From contig JADJWX010000002.1 in the NCBI GenBank assembly GCA_016716135.1, positions 852,909 to 916,908 of the forward strand: a stretch of DNA of 64,000 nt, written 5' to 3'. This DNA comes from Lewinellaceae bacterium. GTDB lineage: Bacteria > Bacteroidota > Bacteroidia > Chitinophagales > Saprospiraceae. Every line of letters begins with the position of its first letter. Positions within the stretch are counted from its first letter, which is position 1. Shown in pieces: positions 26,863 through 35,718 of this stretch. Below the pieces are notes generated by a model, which made no database searches, had not been told where the DNA came from, and saw only the letters and a list, made by a program, of their open reading frames with translations. A program made the position numbers and the translations under genes.

Positions 26863-28608
26863 TCAATTCCGATTGGCTAAAACCACCGGTTTAGAAGCCC
26901 ATTGCCGGCCATTTCCATCCAACAATAGGATGAAATACACGCCATTTTCCAGGGCTCCCAGATTGACCTGGTTCCCTGCAACTTGTTGATCCAGTCGCAA
27001 GCGCCCCAGTGCGTCAAATACCTGCACCGTTACCGCCTGGTTTTCCGGAATGCCTTTCCAGTAAATCATCCCCGTCGTAGGATTCGGCCAAAGCGTCATA
27101 TCTCCGCCTTCTATATCGGGGGACGGGGGGAGGCTTGTTGTTTGCTCCACCCACACCGTCTTGCACTTCATATCGCTGCCGTATTGGTTACTCACGGTGA
27201 GGCACACCTCGTAGGGGCCGGCAGCGGGATACGTGTGGGCGGGGTGTTTTTCAGTGCTGGTGTTGGCGGAGCCGGAGGCCGGGTCGCCGAAATCCCACCA
27301 CCAGTCTGTGGGTTCGTACCAGGATACGGAGGTGAAATCCACGCCGAGGCCGGGGGTGCGGTCGTAGCGCCAGTTGGCCAGCGGGTGGTTATCGATGCCG
27401 AGGGTGTCGCAGGGGGAGTTGTCGATGGGGCCGAGGCGGAAGTTTGGGAAGTGGGGGAGGCCGTCCAACGGATACTCTAATTGAAAATAATTTTGCTCGA
27501 AGGCGCAGGCTGCACCGGGCCGTTCAGGGTGTTTCATGCGGTGCAAACATTTTTGTCCGTTGTATGGTCGGCAATAGATCATGCCATCGGGCCCGAGTTC
27601 CATCGTACCGATACTGCCGCTAAGTGGACATATTGGCGGGTCAGCATTTGCTACTACTTGCATACTGGTTCCCAAATCAGGATCATAGGTATCAAATTGC
27701 AAAAGTCTCCGATTTTCAGCAGCATAGATGTATCTGCTATCGGCCGACCATGCGAGGCCTGCAAATCGCTCTATGTCGGCCATATTCTGCATCTTGACAT
27801 GTATGGGGCTAGACAATGAGCCGGTACAACGGTCAAAATCGAACACTTTCAAATCATCCTGCGAATCGAATCGTGCCAGTTTAGAACCATCGGGAGAGAA
27901 GACTATTTGGCCGCCATATACTACTCCTGTATCCACTGCTCCAATTTCCTGATACTTGGTTTCAATGCCCTCGGGCGTGAGCAGGATGAAGTAGTATCGG
28001 TTGCTAAATTTTTTTGCTGCCACTACCCACCAGTCGCGTCCGTTGGCATGGCGGACAGCATGAATGCCATGATAGTGTATTGTGTCGGAAATAATTGTTT
28101 CATTTTTTATAAGGGTAGTACCATTACCGTTATTTGTCGATAAATCTACGGTGGTATGAAGGATATTAATGACATAAAGTGGGTCAACTAGCGGCAAATG
28201 AAAAAAATGTAATAGGGTTTCGTCTCTAGGGTCTGCCAGAAGTACCATACCATTTTCAAGGGCATATCCTCTATTGTTTGCACACCAGATATTATATAAT
28301 AAACCTGGATTTAATCCTTCACTATTCTCAATGACCATACCGTTTGGTTTTTCAATAAAACAGCCGTTACTGTAAACTAACAGACTTCCACTTGTATCAC
28401 ATATTGAAGCCGTTGTGCCAAAAAAAGTCATGTTTCTTGGACTATTCACGATTTTAAGGGAGTCATTAAAAACTAAATTAAACCCTTCCGCTTCCGGAGA
28501 AGTTGGCTCGTAATTATATCCCAGGGTCCAAATATTATCCTCTTTTTGAGCTACTACATCTGACATTAATACTGTTAACAGCAGCAGTATGATTGTTCCC
28601 AATTTCAT
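26863..28608 (-). CDS. Secreted beta-propeller/PKD protein with T9SS domain
   Basis: Signal peptide MKLGTIILLLLTVLMSDVVAQ. The first ~380 residues have propeller-like repeats (FSPDGSKLARFDSQDDLKVF, LAWSADSRYIYAAENRRLL), like other large Bacteroidota lipo/T9SS propellers. A PKD domain follows (WDFGDPASGSANTSTEKHPA, HTYPAAGPYEVCLTVSN) and then a type A T9SS sorting domain (MTLWPNPTTGMIYWKG... KPVVLANRN). The frame is intact. Its sorting domain shares a TGxxYWxG signature with the next protein (28677-32007), pointing to a common lineage or tandem duplication of the C-terminus. Function unknown, extracellular or cell-surface. Confidence 0.85.
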   Translation of the reverse strand: MKLGTIILLLLTVLMSDVVAQKEDNIWTLGYNYEPTSPEAEGFNLVFNDSLKIVNSPRNMTFFGTTASICDTSGSLLVYSNGCFIEKPNGMVIENSEGLNPGLLYNIWCANNRGYALENGMVLLADPRDETLLHFFHLPLVDPLYVINILHTTVDLSTNNGNGTTLIKNETIISDTIHYHGIHAVRHANGRDWWVVAAKKFSNRYYFILLTPEGIETKYQEIGAVDTGVVYGGQIVFSPDGSKLARFDSQDDLKVFDFDRCTGSLSSPIHVKMQNMADIERFAGLAWSADSRYIYAAENRRLLQFDTYDPDLGTSMQVVANADPPICPLSGSIGTMELGPDGMIYCRPYNGQKCLHRMKHPERPGAACAFEQNYFQLEYPLDGLPHFPNFRLGPIDNSPCDTLGIDNHPLANWRYDRTPGLGVDFTSVSWYEPTDWWWDFGDPASGSANTSTEKHPAHTYPAAGPYEVCLTVSNQYGSDMKCKTVWVEQTTSLPPSPDIEGGDMTLWPNPTTGMIYWKGIPENQAVTVQVFDALGRLRLDQQVAGNQVNLGALENGVYFILLLDGNGRQWASKPVVLANRN

Positions 28609-28676
28609 AGTTATGAAAATAAGTAACCAACCCGTACACTGTCCGGGAGTGCACGGGTTGGTTGGGTGAAAAGCAA

Positions 28677-31600
28677 TTAATGTGTGATCAGGTGAAGTTT
28701 GCGAGTTGCCAGCAGGCGGTTGTCAGACGACAATAGTTGCACCAGGTGCAAGCCTTCCGGCAGGTGTTTCATATCCGCAAAGCCACTCGTGCTGAACATA
28801 TCGGCCAATTGTTGCCCGTAAGCATTGAATACCAGTATCCGTATCTTCTGGTTGCCGGTTCCCCGCCAATAAACATGCCCGGTGCTGGGATTAGGGAATA
28901 TGATGATATTCGCCGGGTCACCTGCAATAACTTCCGGCTCTTCCGGTCTGCGAATTTCTTCAGCCGGTTGACACAGTTCCACATCATCAAAGTTGGCCCC
29001 TGTCAGGTAGGATACGATAGTCCGCGCTTCGTACACGGCATCGCCGCCTTCGAGCGGACATAGCCCGGCTATAGATTCCAGTGTAGCCAGGTCGCCGGTA
29101 GCAAGCGTGTCAACCAGAAGCAAGTTGAAGACAATCGCATTTACCGTTTTGTGATTTTCCGCAGGGGTGAGTGCTGTGCTTATAGCAGCATTGGTCGTCA
29201 GCAGTGTCTGAATTTTTGCCCGGGCAGCTGCTTTCAGTGTATCCAGGTAATGCACATACTGCTCGTACGCGGCCTTGCCGTGGACAACTGCCGTATCGTA
29301 TTGGGCGTGGCTTATGGTTGTATCGCCCTGGTGCCGCAGGCTGTCGAGCGTCATTAAATCTGCCATTTCAGTATGCCAGTCGAGGCGATAATTTTCAAGC
29401 AGGGAATCCTCCACGGCGCTGAACGAAAAAATCTTGCTGCGTTCCTCGGCGATGTAGGCCAGGCGGCCCGTGGACAGGCTGTCATTGTCCGCTTTAAAGT
29501 CGGCAAATTCCGTAGCATACGACTCAATGGCTGGTTGGCGCAACATCTTGCGATACAGCCGGAAGGCGCCTTTCCAGTTCATTTCATCTTCAAATAACTC
29601 GGGATAAAGTTTGTCTGTGGCCAGCGCCTCGTCTAGTTTGGTTGGTATAGCGCTTTCCTGGTTCCGGGGTGGTAGAAATGCAGGGAACGTGCAGGTAGTA
29701 CAGTCGTCATAGGTTGGCCCGGACTCATCTTTGAACCAAGTTTCATCGGGCCAAACTTCCGGGTTCAGCGCATCATTGGAGGTGCCATCAACAAAAAATG
29801 GCGATAACAGGACATTACTAAAATTCCTCCCTCCCAAACAATTCCCGGCAACCGCGCTCAAATCCCAGATGTTTCCACTGTGGTATTGCTCGCCGATGTA
29901 CGCGCCGGCATTGATCTGCAAGCCGGTGCAGTGGGTGTTCATGCTGTTGCCGCGTACGGCATCTGTGAATTCGGCCAGGTCGAGAAAGAGCAGACCGATA
30001 TCGGTGCTGTCCACACAATTACACTGGTAGGTGTTGGCAAAGCCCGCGCTGCTATGAATGGCTGTGCTGGTGCCCAGGCCGGTCCCTGATTGTGTGACGG
30101 TATTTGCCGTCAAATCGCTGAACATTGCGGCTTCTGCGAGGATACCGGTGTATTCTGCGGGCTGCGTCAGATTGACCACGGTGTTCTCGTGCAGGGTACC
30201 TAACACGCCGTTTCGGTAACCAATGCCGATGCCGCCCTGGTCCAGGGTCACCATGTTGCCACCCACATCCCAGCCTTCCAGCCCGGCAGGTACGGTTCCG
30301 CCGGGCGGGGTGTAGCCAAAACCAATTTCGTTCAGTACGATGCCGCTGGTCTGGAAATTGCCCGGGGCGAGCGCACCGGTTATTTTTATCTCGTTGTCTG
30401 TTATCGCACTGATGGGGTGCAGGGGTTCATTCAATCCGGACCGGATTCCGAAGTCCCTGGCGGTGATGTTGTTGTTGAGCATCCTGATGTCGCGGGCGTG
30501 GCTGTAACCCCAGTCAATACCGATATTTACGTCGGTCATGGCGGTGTTTTCAACCTTTCCGGCGTAATTACCGGCACGTATGCCGGTTTTGCAGTTGTTG
30601 AAAGTCATGGTGCTAAACGGACTGCCAATATTGAACCAATGGCTGCCTTTGCCGGTCAAATAAATGCCATAGCCTTCTTGCGGATAAATTGGTGTGCCAT
30701 CCACGGAGTTCATGTCGTCGAAACTCATGCCTCCTACGTTTCCGGTGGAATTTGTTGACACGATTCCATTTGCCAGGCTGGCAAAAGTATTCGTCCCAAA
30801 GACATTGAAATCCTGGTAATCAATTAACCGCACACCGCAATAGCCTCTTGCTTCCACGGCTTCCGGCATGCCGGAATAGGGGGCCTTTATAGCTGGCTGG
30901 GCTGTTGAAAAGCTGTTACCTGTCATGGCGAGTATATTTACCCGTTTAGGGGTTGATGTAGTTGCACTGCGCATATCGAGATTCAAACCGATGTAGTTAT
31001 CGGAAAAAGAGTTGCCCACTAATGAAACACTGGACCCCGGCCTGGCATCAATAGCAAAACGACAGTCATTGAACAATGAAGTAGTTGCCAGTAAAGTGGC
31101 GCCAGGTTCCAGCGTAATGCCGGAGGCTAATTCGTCGCATGTATAAATATCGGTGTTAAGCAACGTGAGGGTTACGCCGGAACGGACAAGAATTTGGGAG
31201 CCTGGACCGAGGTAGAGCTGTGGTCTGGCACTGGTTCCGGGCGCCCCGGTACCGTCAAATGTATAGTTTTCGTTTACATCCAATACACCGTGGATCGTTA
31301 TCTTTTCAATGTTGGAATCGGTAGCAGAATTAGCAAATAATTTTCCAGCAGCGATAAGGCTGCTCACTGTGCCGTTAACTGGTGGTTCGAGCAGCTCATT
31401 CTCAATAAAAATGGTACTCGTAAACACGTTGTATCCTGGATCAGTGCCGCATTCCGGATTCAGCGGAACAACGTCAACAAATACTTGAAAATTCGGATCT
31501 ATTAAGTAAACATCGGGTGTGATGGAAAATCTGAGTAAGCTTATTACCGTTTCCAGATCCGGAATATCGGTCAATTGAAACGAAAACCGACGGAAAAAGG

Positions 31601-32007
31601 AATTGCCGTTTGACCACGAATCCTCATTTGCCAAAGTCAGGTTTCCCAAATAGTTAAAACCTAAAAGGGTTTCATTAATTGGGCTTTCGGATGTTGTTCC
31701 AAAGGAAATTCGCAACAAAACATCAGCAGTACAACCAAGGCTGTTGACATTTTGAACATCTGCCTGGATAATGATTTCATCGCAGTATGGAAGTATCTCA
31801 ACATCACCCAAAATCATTGTGGATACAAGCGCAACATTTGGACAATCGCACTGGGCCATGGCACTCTTTGTGGTAAACAGATGTAAAAAGAAAAACAGCA
31901 GTAAATAAACTACACGATGGTAGGGATGATTCCGACTTCCGGTGTTTAACTTAGATGGAGTAGAAGTTGCGGGGGGGGGGGGGGCAAAAAATCGGATTGA
32001 GTTTCAT
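28677..32007 (-). CDS. Right-handed beta-helix T9SS surface protein, signal peptide behind a poly-C tract
   Basis: The body (from 31859) has a beta-sandwich N-terminus and a parallel beta-helix (repeated GNSFS..., NDCRFAID, GIRAGNYAGKVENTAM patterns). A helical stalk and a T9SS sorting domain follow (IIIFPNPSTGHVYWRGTG ... KLHLITH). The ATG-like codon at 31859 falls after a hydrophobic segment (VVYLLLFFFLHLFTTKSA), so it is inside the signal peptide cleavage region rather than the start. The only upstream ATG (32007, MKLNPIFCPPPP) is separated from the signal peptide by a run of 14 C (31971-31984). With 13 C the reading is continuous; with 14 it stops after about 18 codons. The gene is therefore out of frame as given, from error or phase variation. 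Confidence 0.75.
31971..31984. repeat. Poly-G/C homopolymer (14) in the 5' end of the beta-helix gene
   Basis: Fourteen consecutive G on the plus strand (C in the mRNA). It lies between the only ATG (32007) and the hydrophobic signal segment. This is the longest homopolymer noticed in the window. The gap 32008-32384 otherwise holds no gene; a 10-bp inverted repeat (32247-32256 ttgacaaaac with 32287-32296 gttttgtcaa) lies before the next plus-strand gene and could be an operator. Confidence 0.8.
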
Positions 32008-32384
32008 AAAAAAAATAAATGTGTGGTAAAAATTGGGTGAATTCGGCAAGCGCATCCAACCGGCCCGGACCCGATAAATACGCCTGCGTATTCAAATATC
32101 CGGGAATAAAAATTCCCAAATTGTTAAGCTTTTTATCGCTTTACGGAACGGCTGGTTTCCCAGGGTAAGCGCAGCGTTTCACTGTGTGAATGTACCGCCA
32201 CCTTTTGGCACTCATCGAAAAATCCTGCTCCTCTGTCGGCGCGTGCTTGACAAAACGTACTGAAGGTTAACACCTTTGTCGCACAAGTTTTGTCAAAACG
32301 TTAAAGTGAAAAACCTTGAAAATAAGGGCAGTGCATCCGCCGTCTATTGTTTCGCTGCTCCGGTTTGCCACAAAACTACCTTCT

Positions 32385-33308
32385 ATGCGATCCTGCCTGT
32401 TTGTGGGTTTTTTACTGTCTTGCTTGCTGACCTTTCCAGGTCGGAACACCCTTGTGGCGCAAGGGGTCGATTTGCGACAAGACCTCGCCTTCTTCCGGGC
32501 TAAGGTTCCGGAGTTTCAAAATTGGCTCCGCCAAAACCAATTGGATCAGATCATCTACGCGGATAGTGTAGCTGTCACCCCACAGAAAACTACCCTGTTT
32601 TTGATGGCATCATACAAGGGGGTTCGCGTTTGCGACTCCTTGCAATGTGCCTGGGAACGCCTCCAGTTGGAAAACCGCCGGCAATACGGCCAGTTTTTTC
32701 ACGAACGGCTCCTGCACAAGTGGGCATTCCTGGCTGAAGTGCACGAAGAACAGGCAGAGGTGGTAGTGCGCTGCCATGATCCGGCGCATTTTATTGCCCG
32801 CATCAACAGCCGGAACGGTTATATGCCGGTTGACGGCAGGAGCATTCGCGCCGGCGCCGTGGCAGATGTGCGCATGCCGGTTTCCTTGCAGGGCATCAAT
32901 ATTGGCGACAACACGGCAATTATTCCGGGAAAATCGCTCAAAGTTGTTTGTACCAACGCCCGCCGCTATCTGGCCAGCACCTACAAATCAAAAGGAACAC
33001 CCATCCTGTGGAAAGCCCGGGTCGATAGTTCCTATACCACTGTGGATGAGTTTGTCCTGGAAGTCACCCATTTGAACTACGAAATCTGCCCCGACGGCTA
33101 TTTTGAATACCACCGGATCTATGTAAAAGGCCTGCAAAAAGGCCCTGACGTGGAGCTTTCCTGGGAATTTCAGGGGAAATATGGCAGTGGAATAATATTT
33201 CCTCCCCGGAAAAACGACTATAAAGACATGGAAACGCGTTATAAGAACAATCTGGAAATTTACCAGAGGCATTTATTTAAAAAATTATTGGATTATCTTC
33301 GCCAATGA
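32385..33308 (+). CDS. Hypothetical exported protein
   Basis: A protein of about 307 residues with an N-terminal signal peptide (MRSCLFVGFLLSCLLTFPG, cleavage near LVAQG) and no recognised domain. Sequence features are basic-aromatic helical segments at the N-terminus (VDLRQDLAFFRAKVPEFQNW) and a mixed alpha/beta body (YEICPDGYFEYHRIYVKG). It lacks a T9SS C-terminus, so it is likely periplasmic or outer-membrane associated. ATG 32385 gives a proper signal peptide; the upstream frame does not. Its stop overlaps the next start (ATGA), so the two are translationally coupled. Confidence 0.7.
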   Translation: MRSCLFVGFLLSCLLTFPGRNTLVAQGVDLRQDLAFFRAKVPEFQNWLRQNQLDQIIYADSVAVTPQKTTLFLMASYKGVRVCDSLQCAWERLQLENRRQYGQFFHERLLHKWAFLAEVHEEQAEVVVRCHDPAHFIARINSRNGYMPVDGRSIRAGAVADVRMPVSLQGINIGDNTAIIPGKSLKVVCTNARRYLASTYKSKGTPILWKARVDSSYTTVDEFVLEVTHLNYEICPDGYFEYHRIYVKGLQKGPDVELSWEFQGKYGSGIIFPPRKNDYKDMETRYKNNLEIYQRHLFKKLLDYLRQ

Positions 33309-33823
33309 CGAGCACAACTCAGGCTATGGCAGCAACTCAAGCCACGACAACGACAAAATCCAAAGTTGAAGCAAGCAGTACTTCAGCCGCTACCACGCTT
33401 TCACCTCGCGCCCGAATCGCCAGGCAAATACTGATCTACCATTTTATTTTGATTGGAATTTCCTGTGTGTACTACCTCCTGCGCGGTTTCGACTTTGAAG
33501 AATTTACTTCCCTGATGGGTATTTTGGCTCCGGTGACCGCGATGTACGGCGGCGCCGTTTTTCGCTATATCGGCCGGAGTATAACCGAACCCAATCTCAA
33601 CGGTAAAAACAGCCAACCGATCAACAACATGGTGCGCTGGCTGGTACACGGGCATTTCGTAACGGTCATGCTTTTGATTTCGCTCAAAGCCCTGGCACCC
33701 AACATCCTCAATTTTCAGGATATGATCATGTTCCTGACACTCGTTGAATCCGCCCTGGGTGTTTACATGGGGAATATTATTCTTGCCTTGTTTGAGCCGG
33801 AGGCTAAAAAGAGTGATGCGTGA
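33305..33823 (+). CDS. Hypothetical inner-membrane protein
   Basis: 172 residues. A Thr/Ser/Ala-rich cytoplasmic leader of about 35 residues is followed by about four membrane segments (ILIYHFILIGISCVYYLL, FTSLMGILAPVTAMYGGAVF, FVTVMLLISLKALAP, LTLVESALGVYMGNIILALF). No family is recognised. The ATGA overlap with the preceding exported protein indicates they work together, probably at the envelope. It ends at 33823, directly abutting the convergent purQ stop. Confidence 0.7.
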   Translation: MTSTTQAMAATQATTTTKSKVEASSTSAATTLSPRARIARQILIYHFILIGISCVYYLLRGFDFEEFTSLMGILAPVTAMYGGAVFRYIGRSITEPNLNGKNSQPINNMVRWLVHGHFVTVMLLISLKALAPNILNFQDMIMFLTLVESALGVYMGNIILALFEPEAKKSDA

Positions 33824-34525
33824 TCACTCATCACTCATCACTAAAGTGCTAATCAGCGACTCAAAAAGTCCCAACCCATCCGTATTGCCCAAAACCGGCT
33901 CTGCGGCACGCTCCGGGTGGGGCATCATGCCGAATACATTGCGTTTTTCATTGCAAATGCCGGCAATGTTGCGCGCTGCGCCGTTTGGATTGGCAGCGGC
34001 GGTAACTGCCCCATCTGCGGTGCAATACCGAAACAAAACCTGATCATTTGCTTCCAGCGCGTCCAGCGTTTTTGCATCCGCAAAAAAACGGCCCTCAGCA
34101 TGTGCAATCGGAATCTTCAGCGGTTTGTCCAGGTCAAGCCCGGATGTGATGGGGGAGTTGTTGGTCACTGTTTTCAACCACACATTGCTGCAATTGAACT
34201 GTTGGCTGTCGTTGTGCAGTAAAATACCGGGCAGCAGGTGGGATTCGCACAGAATTTGAAATCCGTTGCAGACACCAAACACATAGCCACCGGAAGCAGC
34301 AAAGGCTTTCACGGCTTTCATGATCGGTGAAAACTGCGCAATAGCGCCGGCGCGCACATAGTCGCCGTACGAAAAGCCGCCGGGCAGCACCACGCAATCC
34401 AGTTCCGGCATATCTGTGTTTTTATGCCAGAGTTTGACGACATCCTGGCCCATTACGTCGCCCAGGACATGCACCATGTCGTCGTCACAATTGGAACCGG
34501 GGAAAACTACTACACCAAATTTCAT
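33824..34525 (-). CDS. purQ: Phosphoribosylformylglycinamidine synthase subunit PurQ
   Basis: Glutaminase subunit of FGAM synthase in purine synthesis; it releases ammonia from glutamine for PurL. Class I amidotransferase landmarks are the oxyanion region LPGGFSYGDYVRAG, the nucleophile in FGVCNGFQIL (Cys near residue 87) and the His/Glu of MMPHPERA near the C-terminus. The length (~233) is the small-subunit form, so PurL and PurS should be encoded elsewhere. ATG 34525 starts the conserved MKFGVVVFPGSNCD; the longer frame is not conserved. Confidence 0.96.
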   Translation of the reverse strand: MKFGVVVFPGSNCDDDMVHVLGDVMGQDVVKLWHKNTDMPELDCVVLPGGFSYGDYVRAGAIAQFSPIMKAVKAFAASGGYVFGVCNGFQILCESHLLPGILLHNDSQQFNCSNVWLKTVTNNSPITSGLDLDKPLKIPIAHAEGRFFADAKTLDALEANDQVLFRYCTADGAVTAAANPNGAARNIAGICNEKRNVFGMMPHPERAAEPVLGNTDGLGLFESLISTLVMSDE

Positions 34526-34590
34526 AAAACTTGAATTAATACGTGAGTGCACCGGCCTTTCTGTTAAAAACGATCAGGCCGGCGAATGAA

Positions 34591-35583
34591 TCAACTAATG
34601 TTGGGGCAAAATTGAATGTAAAACAGGATAAGCAACAGCCCCAGATGCAGTAAATCGGCCAACGCAGTATTCCGAACGGATTGCCCCAACAGGGAAAGGA
34701 AAATTCCAACGGCAGGCATGGCCGGCAAGGCATGTTCAAGCCGTATTTCCGGGTGGGTCAATGTAGTTGCCAAAGAAACCAAAATGACCCAGTACAGGAT
34801 GGAAATATATTTTTTCACCTGGATCAATTTGTGAAAATAATACACATTAAAGCCCAATATGCTTACGAGCAACAAAGCGCTTAAAAACAATATCTTCAGC
34901 GTATTGTAAAAATCCCAGGAGTACTGAAACGCCGGGCTGTGTAACCACCGGGTAAACTGAATTTGTAAAAACGCTATGGCCTGATCATTCCAGAAATAAG
35001 CGGTGAACGTGAGAAATACCGGGACAAGAATGCCGGTGAAAAACACCAACTGTTTCTGGATTGACAACGCCCGCAAATTCAACAAACCAAGGTAGGCCAC
35101 CGGCAATAGCCAAACCGCCGGCGGATAGAACAACGTAGCCACAGTAATCCAAAACGCGCTGTTAAATGCAGCGCTGAGGACGAGGGTTTGTTTGTAAACA
35201 CCGAATATGCTCCATAACGCAAATGGAATAAACGTAACGGCAACCAGTGTCGGACTTAAAAAAAGGAAATCCGGGATGCAGGATGCGGCAAATCCGTAAA
35301 GTGCGCCGGGGTACCAGTTCCGGTTGTCCAGGATGCGGTAATGATCGGTCAGCCAGTTGATGGCCAAAGCCTGGATGTAAACAAGAGCCGTTGCCAAAAC
35401 GGCTGAAAAAAACGGATTGTCGTGGAGATGCCCCAACAAATCCATGTACAACAACCCGCCATCATCCGTTGCCGCCTCAGGTGGAGCCACCCAGCCAAGT
35501 ATTGCAGGCAGCCGAAGCAGGGCGATGTACACAGCAAGAATAAATGCCGTAGTCGAATGGTTGTTGCGAAAAAAGGCTAGCAT
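34591..35583 (-). CDS. Polytopic membrane protein (DUF6427-like)
   Basis: About 330 residues with nine or more hydrophobic helices and few charged loops. It resembles the uncharacterised DUF6427-type membrane proteins of Bacteroidota, for example the opening LAFFRNNHSTTAFIL and the loop LTHPEIRLEHALPAMP. Start ATG 35583 is chosen. The open frame extends to 35679, but that stretch reads through a long hairpin (35599-35656), which would be unusual inside a coding region. It lies 65 bp upstream of purQ on the same strand. No function can be assigned. Confidence 0.7.
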   Translation of the reverse strand: MLAFFRNNHSTTAFILAVYIALLRLPAILGWVAPPEAATDDGGLLYMDLLGHLHDNPFFSAVLATALVYIQALAINWLTDHYRILDNRNWYPGALYGFAASCIPDFLFLSPTLVAVTFIPFALWSIFGVYKQTLVLSAAFNSAFWITVATLFYPPAVWLLPVAYLGLLNLRALSIQKQLVFFTGILVPVFLTFTAYFWNDQAIAFLQIQFTRWLHSPAFQYSWDFYNTLKILFLSALLLVSILGFNVYYFHKLIQVKKYISILYWVILVSLATTLTHPEIRLEHALPAMPAVGIFLSLLGQSVRNTALADLLHLGLLLILFYIQFCPNIS

Positions 35584-35598
35584 GCAGTGGAATTGATT

Positions 35599-35656
35599 TG
35601 TCCCGGCCAGGCGGAAGTTCAGTACCGGTACACTAAACTTCCGCCTGGCCGGGACA
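35599..35656. repeat. 21-bp hairpin between membrane-protein and SprB-repeat genes
   Basis: Perfect inverted repeat tgtcccggccaggcggaagtt (35599-35619, given here as positions) with its complement at 35636-35656 and a 16-nt loop. There is no T-run on either side. It sits 15 bp upstream of the chosen start of the membrane-protein gene and about 60 bp after the stop of the 6-kb adhesin gene. Confidence 0.75.
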
Positions 35657-35718
35657 AAGATTGCGGCGAAGTTCCGCAAATCAACAGAAAGACCAAAAGA
35701 GAACCTGAAAAACCTGTA

